In this document: one piece after another, positions 17,061 through 25,966 of the stretch
Layout of the letters: the number at the start of each line of letters is the position of its first letter
Position numbering within the stretch: the stretch's first letter is position 1
Origin: Candidatus Sphingobacterium stercorigallinarum
GTDB taxonomy: Bacteria > Bacteroidota > Bacteroidia > Sphingobacteriales > Sphingobacteriaceae
DNA: 56,958 nt
Direction: 5' to 3'
Assembly (NCBI GenBank): GCA_019115805.1
Contig: DXCW01000006.1
Span: 1 to 56,958 of the forward strand
The notes under the pieces: model-generated
What the model was told of the DNA's origin: nothing
Database searches by the model: none
Seen by the model: only the letters and a program-made list of their open reading frames with translations
Made by a program: the position numbers and the translations under genes

Positions 17061-17513
17061 TTATCGCCAAATCCAAACATCTTCAACGAACACAAATACG
17101 TTACGGTATTTGTCACGGAGCGTACGCATGTATTCGTTCGCGGCTGATCGGCTGGTGAAATCGCCGACCTTAACCCGGTAGTTGGGTTCCACATAATCTA
17201 AATACGCTCCTATATCTGGATTTTGTCGAATAAATGAATTCTGTACGTTTGAGGCTTCTCCTCTCGAGGTGCCCGAATAGATCTGAACTCTAAAGCCTCG
17301 AACTTTAACCCGAGTGGCTTTGGACTTATCGATAGGTTTGGGCTCTAAACTCACTTTGGCGGCAGAAGCAGGGTTTATAGCGTAATACGCACGGTATTGT
17401 TGTAACAGACTGATCAACGTATCTTTCTGAACGACGACATGCTGCTGTGCCTGAGATAATGAAACCCAGGCAAAAAAGAATACAACGGTAGCTATAAACC
17501 CTCTGTTCCTCAT
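17061..17513 (-). CDS. Secreted SPOR-domain protein
   Basis: This 150-residue protein has a signal peptide (about 1-22, ending SLSQA-QQ) and a C-terminal SPOR domain at about 75-150 (VRGFRVQIYSGTSRGEA ... YRVKVGDFTSRSAANEYMRTL). SPOR domains bind denuded peptidoglycan at division sites. A disulfide or enzymatic domain is not visible. The ATG at 17513 follows the secA stop by two bases and is preferred over an in-frame Met at 17537 inside secA, because it gives a proper signal peptide. Co-transcription with secA is likely. Confidence 0.87.
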   Translation of the reverse strand: MRNRGFIATVVFFFAWVSLSQAQQHVVVQKDTLISLLQQYRAYYAINPASAAKVSLEPKPIDKSKATRVKVRGFRVQIYSGTSRGEASNVQNSFIRQNPDIGAYLDYVEPNYRVKVGDFTSRSAANEYMRTLRDKYRNVFVFVEDVWIWR

Positions 17514-17515
17514 TT

Positions 17516-20500
17516 TTATGCTTGTTTGCCGTGACAATTTTTATATTTCTGACCGGAACCGCAAGGACACTCGTCATTCCGACCTACAGCCTGTTCTTTG
17601 CGAATAGGTTGCGTGACCTGTTGTTCTTGGGTATGGAGATCCTCCTCCGTGACACCCGTCGGGGAAGTAATCTCTTCCTTCGTTTCTTTTACCTGTACTT
17701 TGGCTGGCTCTGGACGAGCGGCCTGCACATTTTGTGGCTGCTGTTGTTGTCCCGGGATCTCTCCTTTTAACAAGAAGCTTACGATGTCTTTATTCATACT
17801 TGCCAACATCGCCTTAAAGAGGTTGTAAGCCTCCATTTTGTAAATAATCACCGGGTCTTTTTGTTCGTACACCGCATTCTGTACAGATTGCTTCAAATCG
17901 TCCATTTCCCGTAGATGCTCTTTCCAAGCTTCGTCAATAAGGGCCAAAACAACTCCCTTTTCAAAAGACCGGAACACTTCTCTTCCCTCCGTTTCTACCG
18001 CCTTCACTAGGTTTGTAGCAACTTGAATGCCACGAATCCCATCCGTAAACGGAACAACGATGTTTTCAATCATTCCTCCTCGCTCAGCTAAAACGTTGGT
18101 AAGTACTGGAAGCGTTTGCGCTGCTATTGCCTGCGATTTATTGTGATATTGCGTAATGATCTGTTCAAAAACACGATCGGTCAATGCTGCAGTAGAGCCG
18201 TTGGTAAACTCATCCTCGGAAAGTTCCGGGTTCACGGCGAATACCCGAATCATTTCAATCTGAAAATCATCGAATGAATTACTCTCTTTCGCTTCCAATA
18301 CGACATCTTCGACCACATCGTAAATCGTGTTATTTAAATCCACATCCAAACGCTCTCCAAACAAGGCGTTCTTCCGTTTTTTGTAGATGACGGTACGCTG
18401 AGAGTTCATCACATCATCATACTCCAACAGACGTTTACGGATACCAAAGTTATTCTCCTCCACTTTCCGTTGCGCTCGTTCGATGGATTTGGTCAGCATG
18501 CTATGTTGCATAACCTCTCCATCCTCAACACCCATTTTAACCATTAAATTGGATATTCTCTCTGAGGCAAATAAGCGCATCAATGGATCTTCCAATGAAA
18601 CGAAAAACTGGGATGAACCCGGATCTCCTTGTCTCCCGGCACGACCGCGTAACTGACGGTCTACACGACGCGATTCGTGGCGCTCCGTACCGATAATAGC
18701 CAATCCACCGGCATTGATCACCTCTTCGGATAGTTTAATATCGGTACCGCGACCAGCCATATTCGTCGCGATAGTCACCTGTCCAGGACGTCCCGCTTCG
18801 GCTACAATGTCCGCCTCTTTCTGATGCAGCTTCGCGTTCAATACATTATGTCTCACTCCTCGAAGTTTCAACATTCGGCTTAACAATTCGGAGATTTCGA
18901 CCGAGGTCGTACCTACCAGTACCGGACGTCCGGCTTCCGTTAGGTTTTGAATCTCCTGGGCTACCGCATTGTACTTTTCTCTTGCAGTTCGGTAAATTAA
19001 ATCTTGTTTATCATCACGTTGAATAGGGCGGTTAGTTGGGATCTCCACCACGTCGAGTTTATAAATTTCCCAAAGCTCTCCTGCTTCAGTAGATGCTGTA
19101 CCCGTCATACCAGATAGTTTATGATACATCCGGAAATAGTTCTGCAGGGTAATGGTCGCATAGGTTTGCGTCGCATCTTCTACTTTCACATTCTCTTTGG
19201 CTTCAATGGCCTGGTGTAAACCGTCTGAGTATCTCCGGCCGTCCATAATCCGACCCGTCTGCTCATCCACAATCTTCACCTTGCCTTCGTCCACAATGTA
19301 TTGATCGTCCTTTTCAAATAATGTATATGCTTTTAATAATTGATTAATTGAGTGTATCCTTTCGGCTTTTACCGAGTAATCGCGCATCAACTCCTCTTTT
19401 TTCTCTGCCTTTTCTTCCAACGGAATATCTGAATTCTCGATTTCCGCAATCTCTGTTCCCACATCCGGTAGGATGAAAAAATTAGCATCTTCTCCAGAAG
19501 TTGTAATCAGTTCAATACCTTTATCGGTCAGTTCAACTTGGTTGTTTTTTTCATCAATCACAAAAAACAATTCCGCATCGGCTTTCGGCATATGACGGCT
19601 CTGCTCTTGCATATAGTAGTTTTCTACTTTTTGCAACACTTGTCTGTGATTGGATTCCGAGAGGTATTTAATTAACGCTTTGTTTTTAGGAAGTCCTCTA
19701 TACGCTCTAAAAAGTGCCAATCCCCCTGCTTCCACATCCGTGTCGCCAGCAGCAACAGCCTTCTTCGCCTGATTAAGCACGGTATTCACATAAGCCTTCT
19801 GTGCTTGCACCAAACGCTCGATGCGTGGTTTAAGATCATAAAACTCATGCTGATCGCCCTTTGGAATCGGTCCTGAAATAATCAACGGGGTCCGCGCATC
19901 GTCAATTAAAACAGAGTCGACCTCATCAATCATAGCGAAATGTAATTTCCGCTGTACCATGGCTTCCTTGGTGCTGGTCATGTTATCCCGCAGGTAATCG
20001 AAGCCAAACTCGTTGTTTGTGCCGTAGACAATATCGCTCAAATAAGCTTGGCGTCTCTGTGGCGAGTTGGGCTGATATTTATCAATACAGTCGACACTAA
20101 GTCCATGGAATTCAAATATCGGACCGTTCCACTCCGAGTCACGACGTGCAAGATAATCGTTGACGGTCACGATATGCACACCCTGACCGGAAAGTGCATT
20201 CAAATAGGTTGGAAGCGTACCCACTAAGGTCTTTCCCTCACCTGTGGACATTTCCGCAATTTTACCTTGATGGAGCACCACACCACCGATTAACTGCACG
20301 TCATAATGCACCATATTCCAGGTGACTTCGCTTCCTGCAGCCAACCAGGTGTTTTTCCAAATGGACGTCTCACCATCTATTTCAACATTTGGTTTTCTGG
20401 CCGCGAGGTCTCTATCAAAATCCGTCGCAGTAACCCGGATCTCCGTATTCTCAGAGAATCGTCGAGCCGTGTCTTTAACCACCGCAAAAGCCTCCGGTAA

Positions 20501-20815
20501 AATTTCCAATAGAATTTCTTCAAGTTTCTTGTCGCGATCCTTTGTCAGTTTGTCAATGCTATCATAGTGCGCGGTTTTAAGCTCCATGTCTTCTGTACCG
20601 TCCGCTTCAAGCTTGATCTCATTAATTTCATCATCTATCTCCTTGAGGTAATCAGCAATCCTCTGTTTGAACTCGCTCGTCTTTGCCCTCAGCTCATCAT
20701 TCGTCAGGCCGGATAGCTTCTCATATTCTTCTTTTACTTTATTAACAAGTGGCTGTACGCTTTTGATATCCTTTTCAGACTTACTGCCAAATAATTTGCT
20801 TAAAAACTTCAACAT
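17516..20815 (-). CDS. secA: Preprotein translocase ATPase SecA
   Basis: SecA is the cytosolic motor that drives proteins through SecYEG. At 1099 residues it has the long form usual in Bacteroidota. Visible parts: Walker A MSTGEGKT at 189-196, DEVDSVLIDDARTPL (Walker B/DEAD region), the second nucleotide fold with NMAGRGTDIKL and QLRGRAGRQGDPGSS, the helical scaffold, and a C-terminal linker ending in the zinc-binding CPCGSGQKYKNC near 1083-1095, which binds SecB or ribosomes. The extra length comes mainly from insertions in nucleotide-binding domain 1 (about 60-110 and 320-400). It heads the SecA-SPOR-M20-TPK-GNAT run. Confidence 0.98.
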   Translation of the reverse strand: MLKFLSKLFGSKSEKDIKSVQPLVNKVKEEYEKLSGLTNDELRAKTSEFKQRIADYLKEIDDEINEIKLEADGTEDMELKTAHYDSIDKLTKDRDKKLEEILLEILPEAFAVVKDTARRFSENTEIRVTATDFDRDLAARKPNVEIDGETSIWKNTWLAAGSEVTWNMVHYDVQLIGGVVLHQGKIAEMSTGEGKTLVGTLPTYLNALSGQGVHIVTVNDYLARRDSEWNGPIFEFHGLSVDCIDKYQPNSPQRRQAYLSDIVYGTNNEFGFDYLRDNMTSTKEAMVQRKLHFAMIDEVDSVLIDDARTPLIISGPIPKGDQHEFYDLKPRIERLVQAQKAYVNTVLNQAKKAVAAGDTDVEAGGLALFRAYRGLPKNKALIKYLSESNHRQVLQKVENYYMQEQSRHMPKADAELFFVIDEKNNQVELTDKGIELITTSGEDANFFILPDVGTEIAEIENSDIPLEEKAEKKEELMRDYSVKAERIHSINQLLKAYTLFEKDDQYIVDEGKVKIVDEQTGRIMDGRRYSDGLHQAIEAKENVKVEDATQTYATITLQNYFRMYHKLSGMTGTASTEAGELWEIYKLDVVEIPTNRPIQRDDKQDLIYRTAREKYNAVAQEIQNLTEAGRPVLVGTTSVEISELLSRMLKLRGVRHNVLNAKLHQKEADIVAEAGRPGQVTIATNMAGRGTDIKLSEEVINAGGLAIIGTERHESRRVDRQLRGRAGRQGDPGSSQFFVSLEDPLMRLFASERISNLMVKMGVEDGEVMQHSMLTKSIERAQRKVEENNFGIRKRLLEYDDVMNSQRTVIYKKRKNALFGERLDVDLNNTIYDVVEDVVLEAKESNSFDDFQIEMIRVFAVNPELSEDEFTNGSTAALTDRVFEQIITQYHNKSQAIAAQTLPVLTNVLAERGGMIENIVVPFTDGIRGIQVATNLVKAVETEGREVFRSFEKGVVLALIDEAWKEHLREMDDLKQSVQNAVYEQKDPVIIYKMEAYNLFKAMLASMNKDIVSFLLKGEIPGQQQQPQNVQAARPEPAKVQVKETKEEITSPTGVTEEDLHTQEQQVTQPIRKEQAVGRNDECPCGSGQKYKNCHGKQA

Positions 20816-20945
20816 AATTTTCTATTTCTCTATTCGCTTGTGCAATAATGACTCCAAATGACTTCGGCAGACATTTTGACACTAATGGGGCCAAATTTAA
20901 TTATTACCGCTGACAACTAGGTCCTTCAATATCCTTTTTTCTGAA

Positions 20946-21836
20946 TTATTTTCCTAAAAAGAGCTTTTGTGAGGTTGTAGGAATCAAATTCAGTTCTCGG
21001 GCTTTTTCAAACATCGTTTCCACTGCCTCACGACCTTTTTCTCCGAGTTCTTGTGAATACGCATTCACGTATAACTCTATGTGCTTGTACATCACCTCTG
21101 GATCCATTTCTTGTGCATGAGATCGAATATAATCCAGTCCAGACTTCGGGTTGGAAAACGCAAAGTTTACACTTTCTCGTATCAATTGATTGACTTGATG
21201 TTTTACCGCTTCAGGCAGACTCCGTTTGATAACAATGCCACCAAGGGGGATAGGACAGGAAGTTGTTTGCTCCCAAAAATCACCGAGATCTGTGATTTTA
21301 TGCAGTCCTTTTTGCTGATACGTAAACCGATTCTCATGAATAATCAAACCCAAATCGATTGCTCCCTGCTGTAACCCCTCTTCAATTTCCGAAAACAACA
21401 TTTCTTGTTTATTTTGAAGACCGGGGTAAGCCAAGCCCAATAGGAAGTTTGCGGTGGTATATTTTCCTGGAATGCCAATTTTCAAATTGTTCCATTTTCC
21501 GAGATCGGTTTGGCCGGTCCTGTCGGCCAATTCCTCCGCCAACGTTGAATCCTTACAAATGAGTAAAGGGCCTACACCGAAACCCAATGCGCTTCCGGAA
21601 TCTAAGAGCTCATACTCCTCGACGGCATAGGCAAACGTATGATAACTTAATTTAGTCACATCCAAGTCCCCATTGAATGCCCTATGGTTCAAGGTTTCTA
21701 CATCGTGATATTCCACGTGAAACTGAAGTCCATTGGTAGGGATCTTCTGATGAACTAGCGCATCAAAAATAAACGTATCGTTGGGGCAGGGTGAAAATCC
21801 TAAAGTCAATTCCATTTCATGTTTGTTTTTATCCAT
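20946..21836 (-). CDS. mqnD: 1,4-dihydroxy-6-naphthoate synthase MqnD
   Basis: MqnD converts cyclic de-hypoxanthine futalosine to 1,4-dihydroxy-6-naphthoate in the futalosine route to menaquinone. The 296-residue protein shows LGFSPCPNDTFIF (12-24) and the periplasmic-binding-protein-like fold typical of the family (GDLDVTKLSYHTFAYA; LGLIIHENRFTYQQKGL with the catalytic His). An alternative start at MELTLG, seven residues later, is possible. It follows the small membrane-protein gene by three bases. Other mqn genes are not in the window. Its coding DNA contains a partial parS-like sequence at 21711-21723. Confidence 0.94.
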   Translation of the reverse strand: MDKNKHEMELTLGFSPCPNDTFIFDALVHQKIPTNGLQFHVEYHDVETLNHRAFNGDLDVTKLSYHTFAYAVEEYELLDSGSALGFGVGPLLICKDSTLAEELADRTGQTDLGKWNNLKIGIPGKYTTANFLLGLAYPGLQNKQEMLFSEIEEGLQQGAIDLGLIIHENRFTYQQKGLHKITDLGDFWEQTTSCPIPLGGIVIKRSLPEAVKHQVNQLIRESVNFAFSNPKSGLDYIRSHAQEMDPEVMYKHIELYVNAYSQELGEKGREAVETMFEKARELNLIPTTSQKLFLGK

Positions 21837-21839
21837 GCA

Positions 21840-22115
21840 TTACAGATCTATTGCGATACTTTTAGTCACCACTAACGTGACCATCGCTAAAAAGGTGGCC
21901 AAGATAAAACCATTTCCCGTGGCCGATCGGTCCTTTTTGTAGCAAACCCAACAAACCACCATATTTATCCCGGCCGCTAGTATATAAAAACCAGCAGGCT
22001 TATCCGAAAACAACTGCCCTTGTAATGTCGTGTACTGGGTAAGTAAATAAGCCAAAAGAGGACTTACAAAACCAGCTACTGTCCCCGTCCATAGTGTGTC
22101 TTTCATTCGATTCAC
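21840..22115 (-). CDS. Small membrane protein, unknown function
   Basis: This 91-residue protein has three hydrophobic segments (about 9-25, 41-57 and 70-88) and a short positively charged loop, CYKKDRSATGNG. The family is not recognised. It overlaps the surE stop by 4 bases (ATGA) and ends 3 bases before mqnD, so the three genes probably form a translationally coupled unit. Confidence 0.75.
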   Translation of the reverse strand: MNRMKDTLWTGTVAGFVSPLLAYLLTQYTTLQGQLFSDKPAGFYILAAGINMVVCWVCYKKDRSATGNGFILATFLAMVTLVVTKSIAIDL

Positions 22116-22888
22116 TTGTCAAAAGACCACGTATTGAGTTCCGGTATGACGTGGTGAGCGGTCATGTCAAATTGAGTGGGAACCACCGATACATACCCAT
22201 GGGTTAACGCATGCACATCTGTATCCTCTCCCTTATCTTTCAAGTCAAAGTTTCCTGTCATCCAGAAATATTCTCGCTGGTAGGGGTCCAATCTCTCGTC
22301 AAATTCCTCAAACCATTTTGCGTTCGCCTGCCTACAGATTTTTATTCCTTTTATTTTTTCTGTCGCATTTGGAAAATTCACGTTTAATAAAGAATTTTTT
22401 GGCAAACCGTTTTTTAAGACTTGCTCAGCAACAGTTTTCACGTACGGTCGCGTATGGGAAAAATCAGCATGATGCGAGAAGTCATCGAGCGAATATCCAA
22501 TGGATGGGATCCCTTCTATAGCCCCCTCGACCGCGGCAGACATCGTGCCCGAATACAAAACATTGATGGAGTAATTTAATCCATGATTAATCCCCGACAC
22601 ACAGAGGTCTGGCTTTCGCCCTTTAAAAATCTTATGAACGGCCAATTTGACACAATCCACCGGTGTCCCAGAACATTTATACATTTCGACGCCTTCATAG
22701 AGATCAATTTTATCCAATCGAAGAGGCCTGCCAATAGTAATAGCGTGTCCCATTCCTGACTGCGGACTGTCAGGTGCGACGACAATCACATCACCAATCT
22801 CTTGCATCACTTCTAGTAATACTTTTATCCCCGGTGCGGTGATGCCATCATCGTTCACGACCAGTATAGTGGGTTTCTTTGTTGCCAT
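22112..22888 (-). CDS. surE: 5'/3'-nucleotidase SurE
   Basis: SurE is a metal-dependent phosphatase of nucleoside monophosphates (and, in some species, exopolyphosphate), linked to stationary-phase survival. The 258-residue length is typical. The metal-binding NDDG (12-15), the substrate loop SGINHGLNYSINVLYSGTMS and the anchor APDSPQSGMGHAIT (about 38-51) are all intact. It is the first gene of the surE-membrane protein-mqnD unit. Confidence 0.96.
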   Translation of the reverse strand: MATKKPTILVVNDDGITAPGIKVLLEVMQEIGDVIVVAPDSPQSGMGHAITIGRPLRLDKIDLYEGVEMYKCSGTPVDCVKLAVHKIFKGRKPDLCVSGINHGLNYSINVLYSGTMSAAVEGAIEGIPSIGYSLDDFSHHADFSHTRPYVKTVAEQVLKNGLPKNSLLNVNFPNATEKIKGIKICRQANAKWFEEFDERLDPYQREYFWMTGNFDLKDKGEDTDVHALTHGYVSVVPTQFDMTAHHVIPELNTWSFDK

Positions 22889-22963
22889 TCGACTAAGTTA
22901 AGAATTAATCACTGAAATGATACGTTATGAAGCCTATCAACCCACGTACTCGGCCAAAAAAGA

Positions 22964-22993
22964 AAGGGTCGCTGTGTGAACACAACGACCCTT
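22964..22993 (-). terminator. Terminator after the CsbD gene
   Basis: A 13-bp stem with one mismatch (22964-22976 and 22981-22993) has a TGAA loop. On the minus strand it is followed by a T-run, as expected for the end of the leftward CsbD gene at 23013. Confidence 0.85.
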
Positions 22994-23012
22994 AAGCGAT
23001 TATCTTAGAAAA

Positions 23013-23201
23013 TTACCCTAAACCTTTCAGCCAATCGACTACTTCCTCTCTCGTCTTACCCATTTTCTGTTGAAGGCGTCCTACTAATTCATCTTCTTTC
23101 CCTTCTTCATAGGTCAAATCGTCATCGGTCCAATCGGCATATTGTTGTTTGATTTTTCCTTTAACTTCATTCCATTTTCCTTTTAAATCCAATTTATCCA
23201 T
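23013..23201 (-). CDS. CsbD-family stress-response protein
   Basis: This 62-residue protein starts [20 protein letters not shown], the classical CsbD beginning, and continues [22 protein letters not shown]. CsbD-like proteins are small, charged, helical and induced by general stress in other bacteria; their molecular role is not known. The frame extends to 23240, but the ATG at 23201 fits the family and has a perfect AGGAGG eight bases upstream. It is a single-gene unit with its own terminator. Confidence 0.92.
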   Translation of the reverse strand: MDKLDLKGKWNEVKGKIKQQYADWTDDDLTYEEGKEDELVGRLQQKMGKTREEVVDWLKGLG

Positions 23202-23209
23202 GGTATAAT

Positions 23210-23215
23210 CCTCCT
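23210..23215 (-). promoter_or_regulatory. Perfect Shine-Dalgarno AGGAGG for the CsbD gene
   Basis: AGGAGG on the minus strand is separated by 8 bases from the ATG at 23201. It decides the start. Most genes in this window have no such site, as is usual in Bacteroidota. Confidence 0.8.
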
Positions 23216-23281
23216 GTTTATTTACACTTATTAAACCCACAGGGATTGCAAAATGTTTTACTTTGACGATAAAAAAGAGCG

Positions 23282-23317
23282 ATAAAACATATAATCAATT
23301 GATTGTCAATGTTTTAT
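23282..23317. terminator. AT-rich inverted repeat after nadD, possible terminator
   Basis: Arms ATAAAACAT (23282-23290) and ATGTTTTAT (23309-23317) flank a segment that itself contains the palindrome AATCAATTGATT (23293-23304). Seven or so bases past the arm on the minus strand there is a T-run. It lies 3 bases after the nadD stop. The stem is AT-only, so its strength is doubtful. Confidence 0.45.
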
Positions 23318-23319
23318 TT

Positions 23320-23895
23320 TTACTGGTATAATCCCTTTTTATCCATAAAATCAATAACCGAGTCGGGCGTGAAAAACCGGACCGAGTTGCCCGATTTAAG
23401 CGAGTTCCGGATGAAGGTTGAAGAAATTTCCATCAGCGGCGTATCGGTGAGGCTGACCGAGGGGTGATCCCCTAGTGCCGCCTGTTCATATCCGGGTCTT
23501 GGATACACCACAATCTTATAATCCCTAAGCAGAACCTCTACATTTTTCCATTTGCCCAGTCCCTGCAAGTTATCTGCCCCCATAATTAGCGAAAAGGACT
23601 TTGCAGGATACTTTTCACTCAGGTGGGCTAAGGTATCTATGGTATAGGAGGGTTGAGGTAAATGAAATTCAATATCACTGGCGTGCAACTTTTCGCTCCC
23701 TGCAATCGCTAAGTTCACCATCTCCAAACGGTCGTACATATTAGCAAGCGATTTTTTTTCTTTGAACGGGTTTTGTGGTGAGACCACAAACCACACTTCA
23801 TCCAGCTCTGTATAATTCGCCATATAATTGGCGATAATCAAATGCCCGGTGTGTATAGGGTTAAACGAACCAAAAAAAAGCCCGACTTTATTCAT
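23320..23895 (-). CDS. nadD: Nicotinate-nucleotide adenylyltransferase NadD
   Basis: NadD makes nicotinate adenine dinucleotide from nicotinate mononucleotide and ATP, a step shared by the de novo and salvage routes to NAD. The 191-residue protein has the nucleotidyltransferase signature GSFNPIHTGH (9-18), with the H-x-G-H pair intact. The late EISSTFIRNSL matches the ISSTxIR motif. Start 23895 is preferred over 23907 because it begins immediately after the gmk stop and matches homologues (MNKVGLFFG). NadA and NadB of the same pathway are encoded 20 kb further on. Confidence 0.96.
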   Translation of the reverse strand: MNKVGLFFGSFNPIHTGHLIIANYMANYTELDEVWFVVSPQNPFKEKKSLANMYDRLEMVNLAIAGSEKLHASDIEFHLPQPSYTIDTLAHLSEKYPAKSFSLIMGADNLQGLGKWKNVEVLLRDYKIVVYPRPGYEQAALGDHPSVSLTDTPLMEISSTFIRNSLKSGNSVRFFTPDSVIDFMDKKGLYQ

Positions 23896-23896
23896 G

Positions 23897-24466
23897 TTAT
23901 TCCTCAATGAACGCCTTGACTAAACGCTCCGCTTCAGCGCAGGCCTCTTCCAATCGGTTGTTTTCCAATATCACATCGAATTGGTTTGCATAACTCAATT
24001 CGAGCTCAGCTTTGGCAAATCGCTCTTGAAGTTTCTCGGGGGAGTCAGTGCCTCGTCCAGCCAAACGTTCTTTTAACACCTCTAGAGAAGGCGGGTTCAC
24101 AAATATGGCCAAAGACTGTTCCGGGAACTTAGACTTCAACCGTAGTCCCCCTATCACATCGATATCGAAAATTACATGTTTCCCTTCATTCCAGATACGT
24201 TCGACTTCAGCACGCAATGTACCGTAAAAAGTGCCGGCGTAAACCTCCTCAAATTCAACAAACTCATGTTTTGCGACACGGTGCAAAAAGTCTTCTTTAG
24301 ATATGAAATAATAATCTTTACCATCAACTTCGTTGACCCGGGGTTCACGGGTGCTGGCAGAAATCGAAAACGAAACCTGATGGGATAGTTTTTCTAATAT
24401 CCGTTTCACTATCGTGGTTTTACCCGCCCCCGATGGCGCAGAAAAAATTAAAAGTTTTCCGCTCAT
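23897..24466 (-). CDS. gmk: Guanylate kinase
   Basis: This enzyme phosphorylates GMP to GDP with ATP. The 189-residue protein has the P-loop SAPSGAGKTT (9-18), the GMP-binding region SISASTREPRVNEVDGKDYYF and the lid segment. Length and order are standard. It starts on the last base of the yicC stop and is followed directly by nadD, so yicC-gmk-nadD form one tightly packed unit; yicC-gmk adjacency is widespread in bacteria. Confidence 0.97.
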   Translation of the reverse strand: MSGKLLIFSAPSGAGKTTIVKRILEKLSHQVSFSISASTREPRVNEVDGKDYYFISKEDFLHRVAKHEFVEFEEVYAGTFYGTLRAEVERIWNEGKHVIFDIDVIGGLRLKSKFPEQSLAIFVNPPSLEVLKERLAGRGTDSPEKLQERFAKAELELSYANQFDVILENNRLEEACAEAERLVKAFIEE

Positions 24467-25338
24467 TATAACACGTTTAAAAGTTGTTCCTTGATTTTCT
24501 CTAACTCGTCCTTCATTTTTACTACAATCTGCTGGATGACGGCATTATTCGCCTTAGACCCCAACGTATTGATTTCCCGCCCCATTTCCTGAGAGATAAA
24601 TCCCAGCTTCTTTCCATTTGAAGATTCACTATTTACCGCCTCGATAAAATACGTACAATGGCTGCGCAATCGTACTTTCTCTTCTGTAATATCGAGTTTT
24701 TCAATATAGAATACTATTTCTTGCTCAAAACGGTTCATATCGACGTTCTCTCGTCCCACCGCATCATCCATATATTGATTGATGCGTTCGCGGATAAGTG
24801 GGATGCGACTGCTTTCCACTGATTCCACTTCATGGAGATAAGCCAATATCAAATTGACCCGGTTTTCTAGGTCTTGTCTTAACACTTCGCCTTCGTGTTT
24901 TCTAAACTCAGCAAACTGCTCAACAGCGGAATGAAATGCGGACAGCAATAACGCACCCTCTTCCTGATTGATTTGTTCATCATGACTAATAACCTCAGGC
25001 ATGTTCAAAGCAAGCTCGAACATATTGGCTTTCGTATCGCCCAATTGAAACGCAATATCTTGCAGTTGTTTATAATACGCTTTTAGCAACTCGGCGTTGA
25101 TCGTTGCCGCTTTAGCCGTTTGATCGAGGTATTCCGTTGAAATATTCAAACTCACTTTACCGCGCTCAATCAACTTACTACAAGCGGATCGAAGTTGTAG
25201 CTCCTTATCCGATACCACTTTAGGTAATCTCAAGTTCAGTTCTAAAAACTTCGAATTGAGCGATTTAATTTCAACGGTATATTTAACGGACGGGTTCTCC
25301 GCATGACCAATCCCATAGCCTGTCATCGATTTTATCAT
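24466..25338 (-). CDS. yicC: YicC-family endoribonuclease
   Basis: This 290-residue protein starts MIKSMTGYG, the near-invariant N-terminus of the YicC/YloC family, and ends with the conserved GREINTLGSKANNAVIQQ block (DUF1732 part). E. coli YicC has been reported to act as an endoribonuclease on some small RNAs; whether this one does is inferred. The frame is open to 25371, but the family start at 25338 is used. It is coupled to gmk by a one-base overlap. Confidence 0.94.
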   Translation of the reverse strand: MIKSMTGYGIGHAENPSVKYTVEIKSLNSKFLELNLRLPKVVSDKELQLRSACSKLIERGKVSLNISTEYLDQTAKAATINAELLKAYYKQLQDIAFQLGDTKANMFELALNMPEVISHDEQINQEEGALLLSAFHSAVEQFAEFRKHEGEVLRQDLENRVNLILAYLHEVESVESSRIPLIRERINQYMDDAVGRENVDMNRFEQEIVFYIEKLDITEEKVRLRSHCTYFIEAVNSESSNGKKLGFISQEMGREINTLGSKANNAVIQQIVVKMKDELEKIKEQLLNVL

Positions 25339-25375
25339 ACGCAAAGGTACAAAACTCCGGCAAAACACCACTCCT

Positions 25376-25954
25376 CTACCAGTCGTGTTTCGCGATCAAT
25401 ACACAGAGATAACTCTTGTAACGAGCGCCTTTGGGAACACGAACGAAACCTATTCCTATATCTTTCAATGACCCGTTCCAATCGTCCATCCCCAATACGT
25501 GTCGTCTATGCATAAATCCAGGCGAACCTTTTCCTATAATAAAAGCTTGCACGCCCTCTATAGCTGAATTGTGGTTCGCCCCAATCGATTCAAAATTGTT
25601 CGTCCTTCTGTTTTTCACCCAATCGGGGTTTAATACGTAACCACCGGTATGAATGTGGTAATTCGGACCGTAACCATCGGGATCGACATGATCGAAATAG
25701 TCTCGACGTGCCATATCAACAGCTCGTTCCTCCGCAATTCTGGCTAGGGTATTATTCCATCTCAAAGGCGTCCTAGAGACCCCAGATAATCCAGACAAAC
25801 CTAACTCCTTCGCATGCTTCTCAGGTTTTGCTCTAAATGCATTGATATATTGGAAGGCTTGCTTCGCTTCTTTCCGGTGCACATGCGTCTTTGGCGAGAT
25901 AACTGGGACAACAGTCAGCCAAAGTATAAAAATGCCACTTAACCAGCTCATCAT
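25376..25954 (-). CDS. Secreted CAP (SCP/PR-1)-domain protein
   Basis: This 192-residue protein has a hydrophobic N-terminus (about 3-20) that could be a signal peptide and a CAP domain. Recognisable parts are LRWNNTLARIAEERAVDMA (about 64-82), YFDHVDPDG (the first CAP His), FESIGAN and the late GFMHRRHVLGMDDW (second His), then DIGIGF. CAP proteins are extracellular and of varied or unknown function. The putative CAP-site pair of His and Glu is present. It lies 37 bases before yicC and 12 bases after the second DedA gene. Confidence 0.88.
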   Translation of the reverse strand: MMSWLSGIFILWLTVVPVISPKTHVHRKEAKQAFQYINAFRAKPEKHAKELGLSGLSGVSRTPLRWNNTLARIAEERAVDMARRDYFDHVDPDGYGPNYHIHTGGYVLNPDWVKNRRTNNFESIGANHNSAIEGVQAFIIGKGSPGFMHRRHVLGMDDWNGSLKDIGIGFVRVPKGARYKSYLCVLIAKHDW

Positions 25955-25966
25955 AAATTTAGATCT

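Noticed and set aside
20322-20567. Plus-strand ORFs inside secA and other long leftward genes (for example 50414-50989 inside mnmG)
   Set aside because: Antisense shadows of well-identified genes; no independent start signal or recognisable domain.
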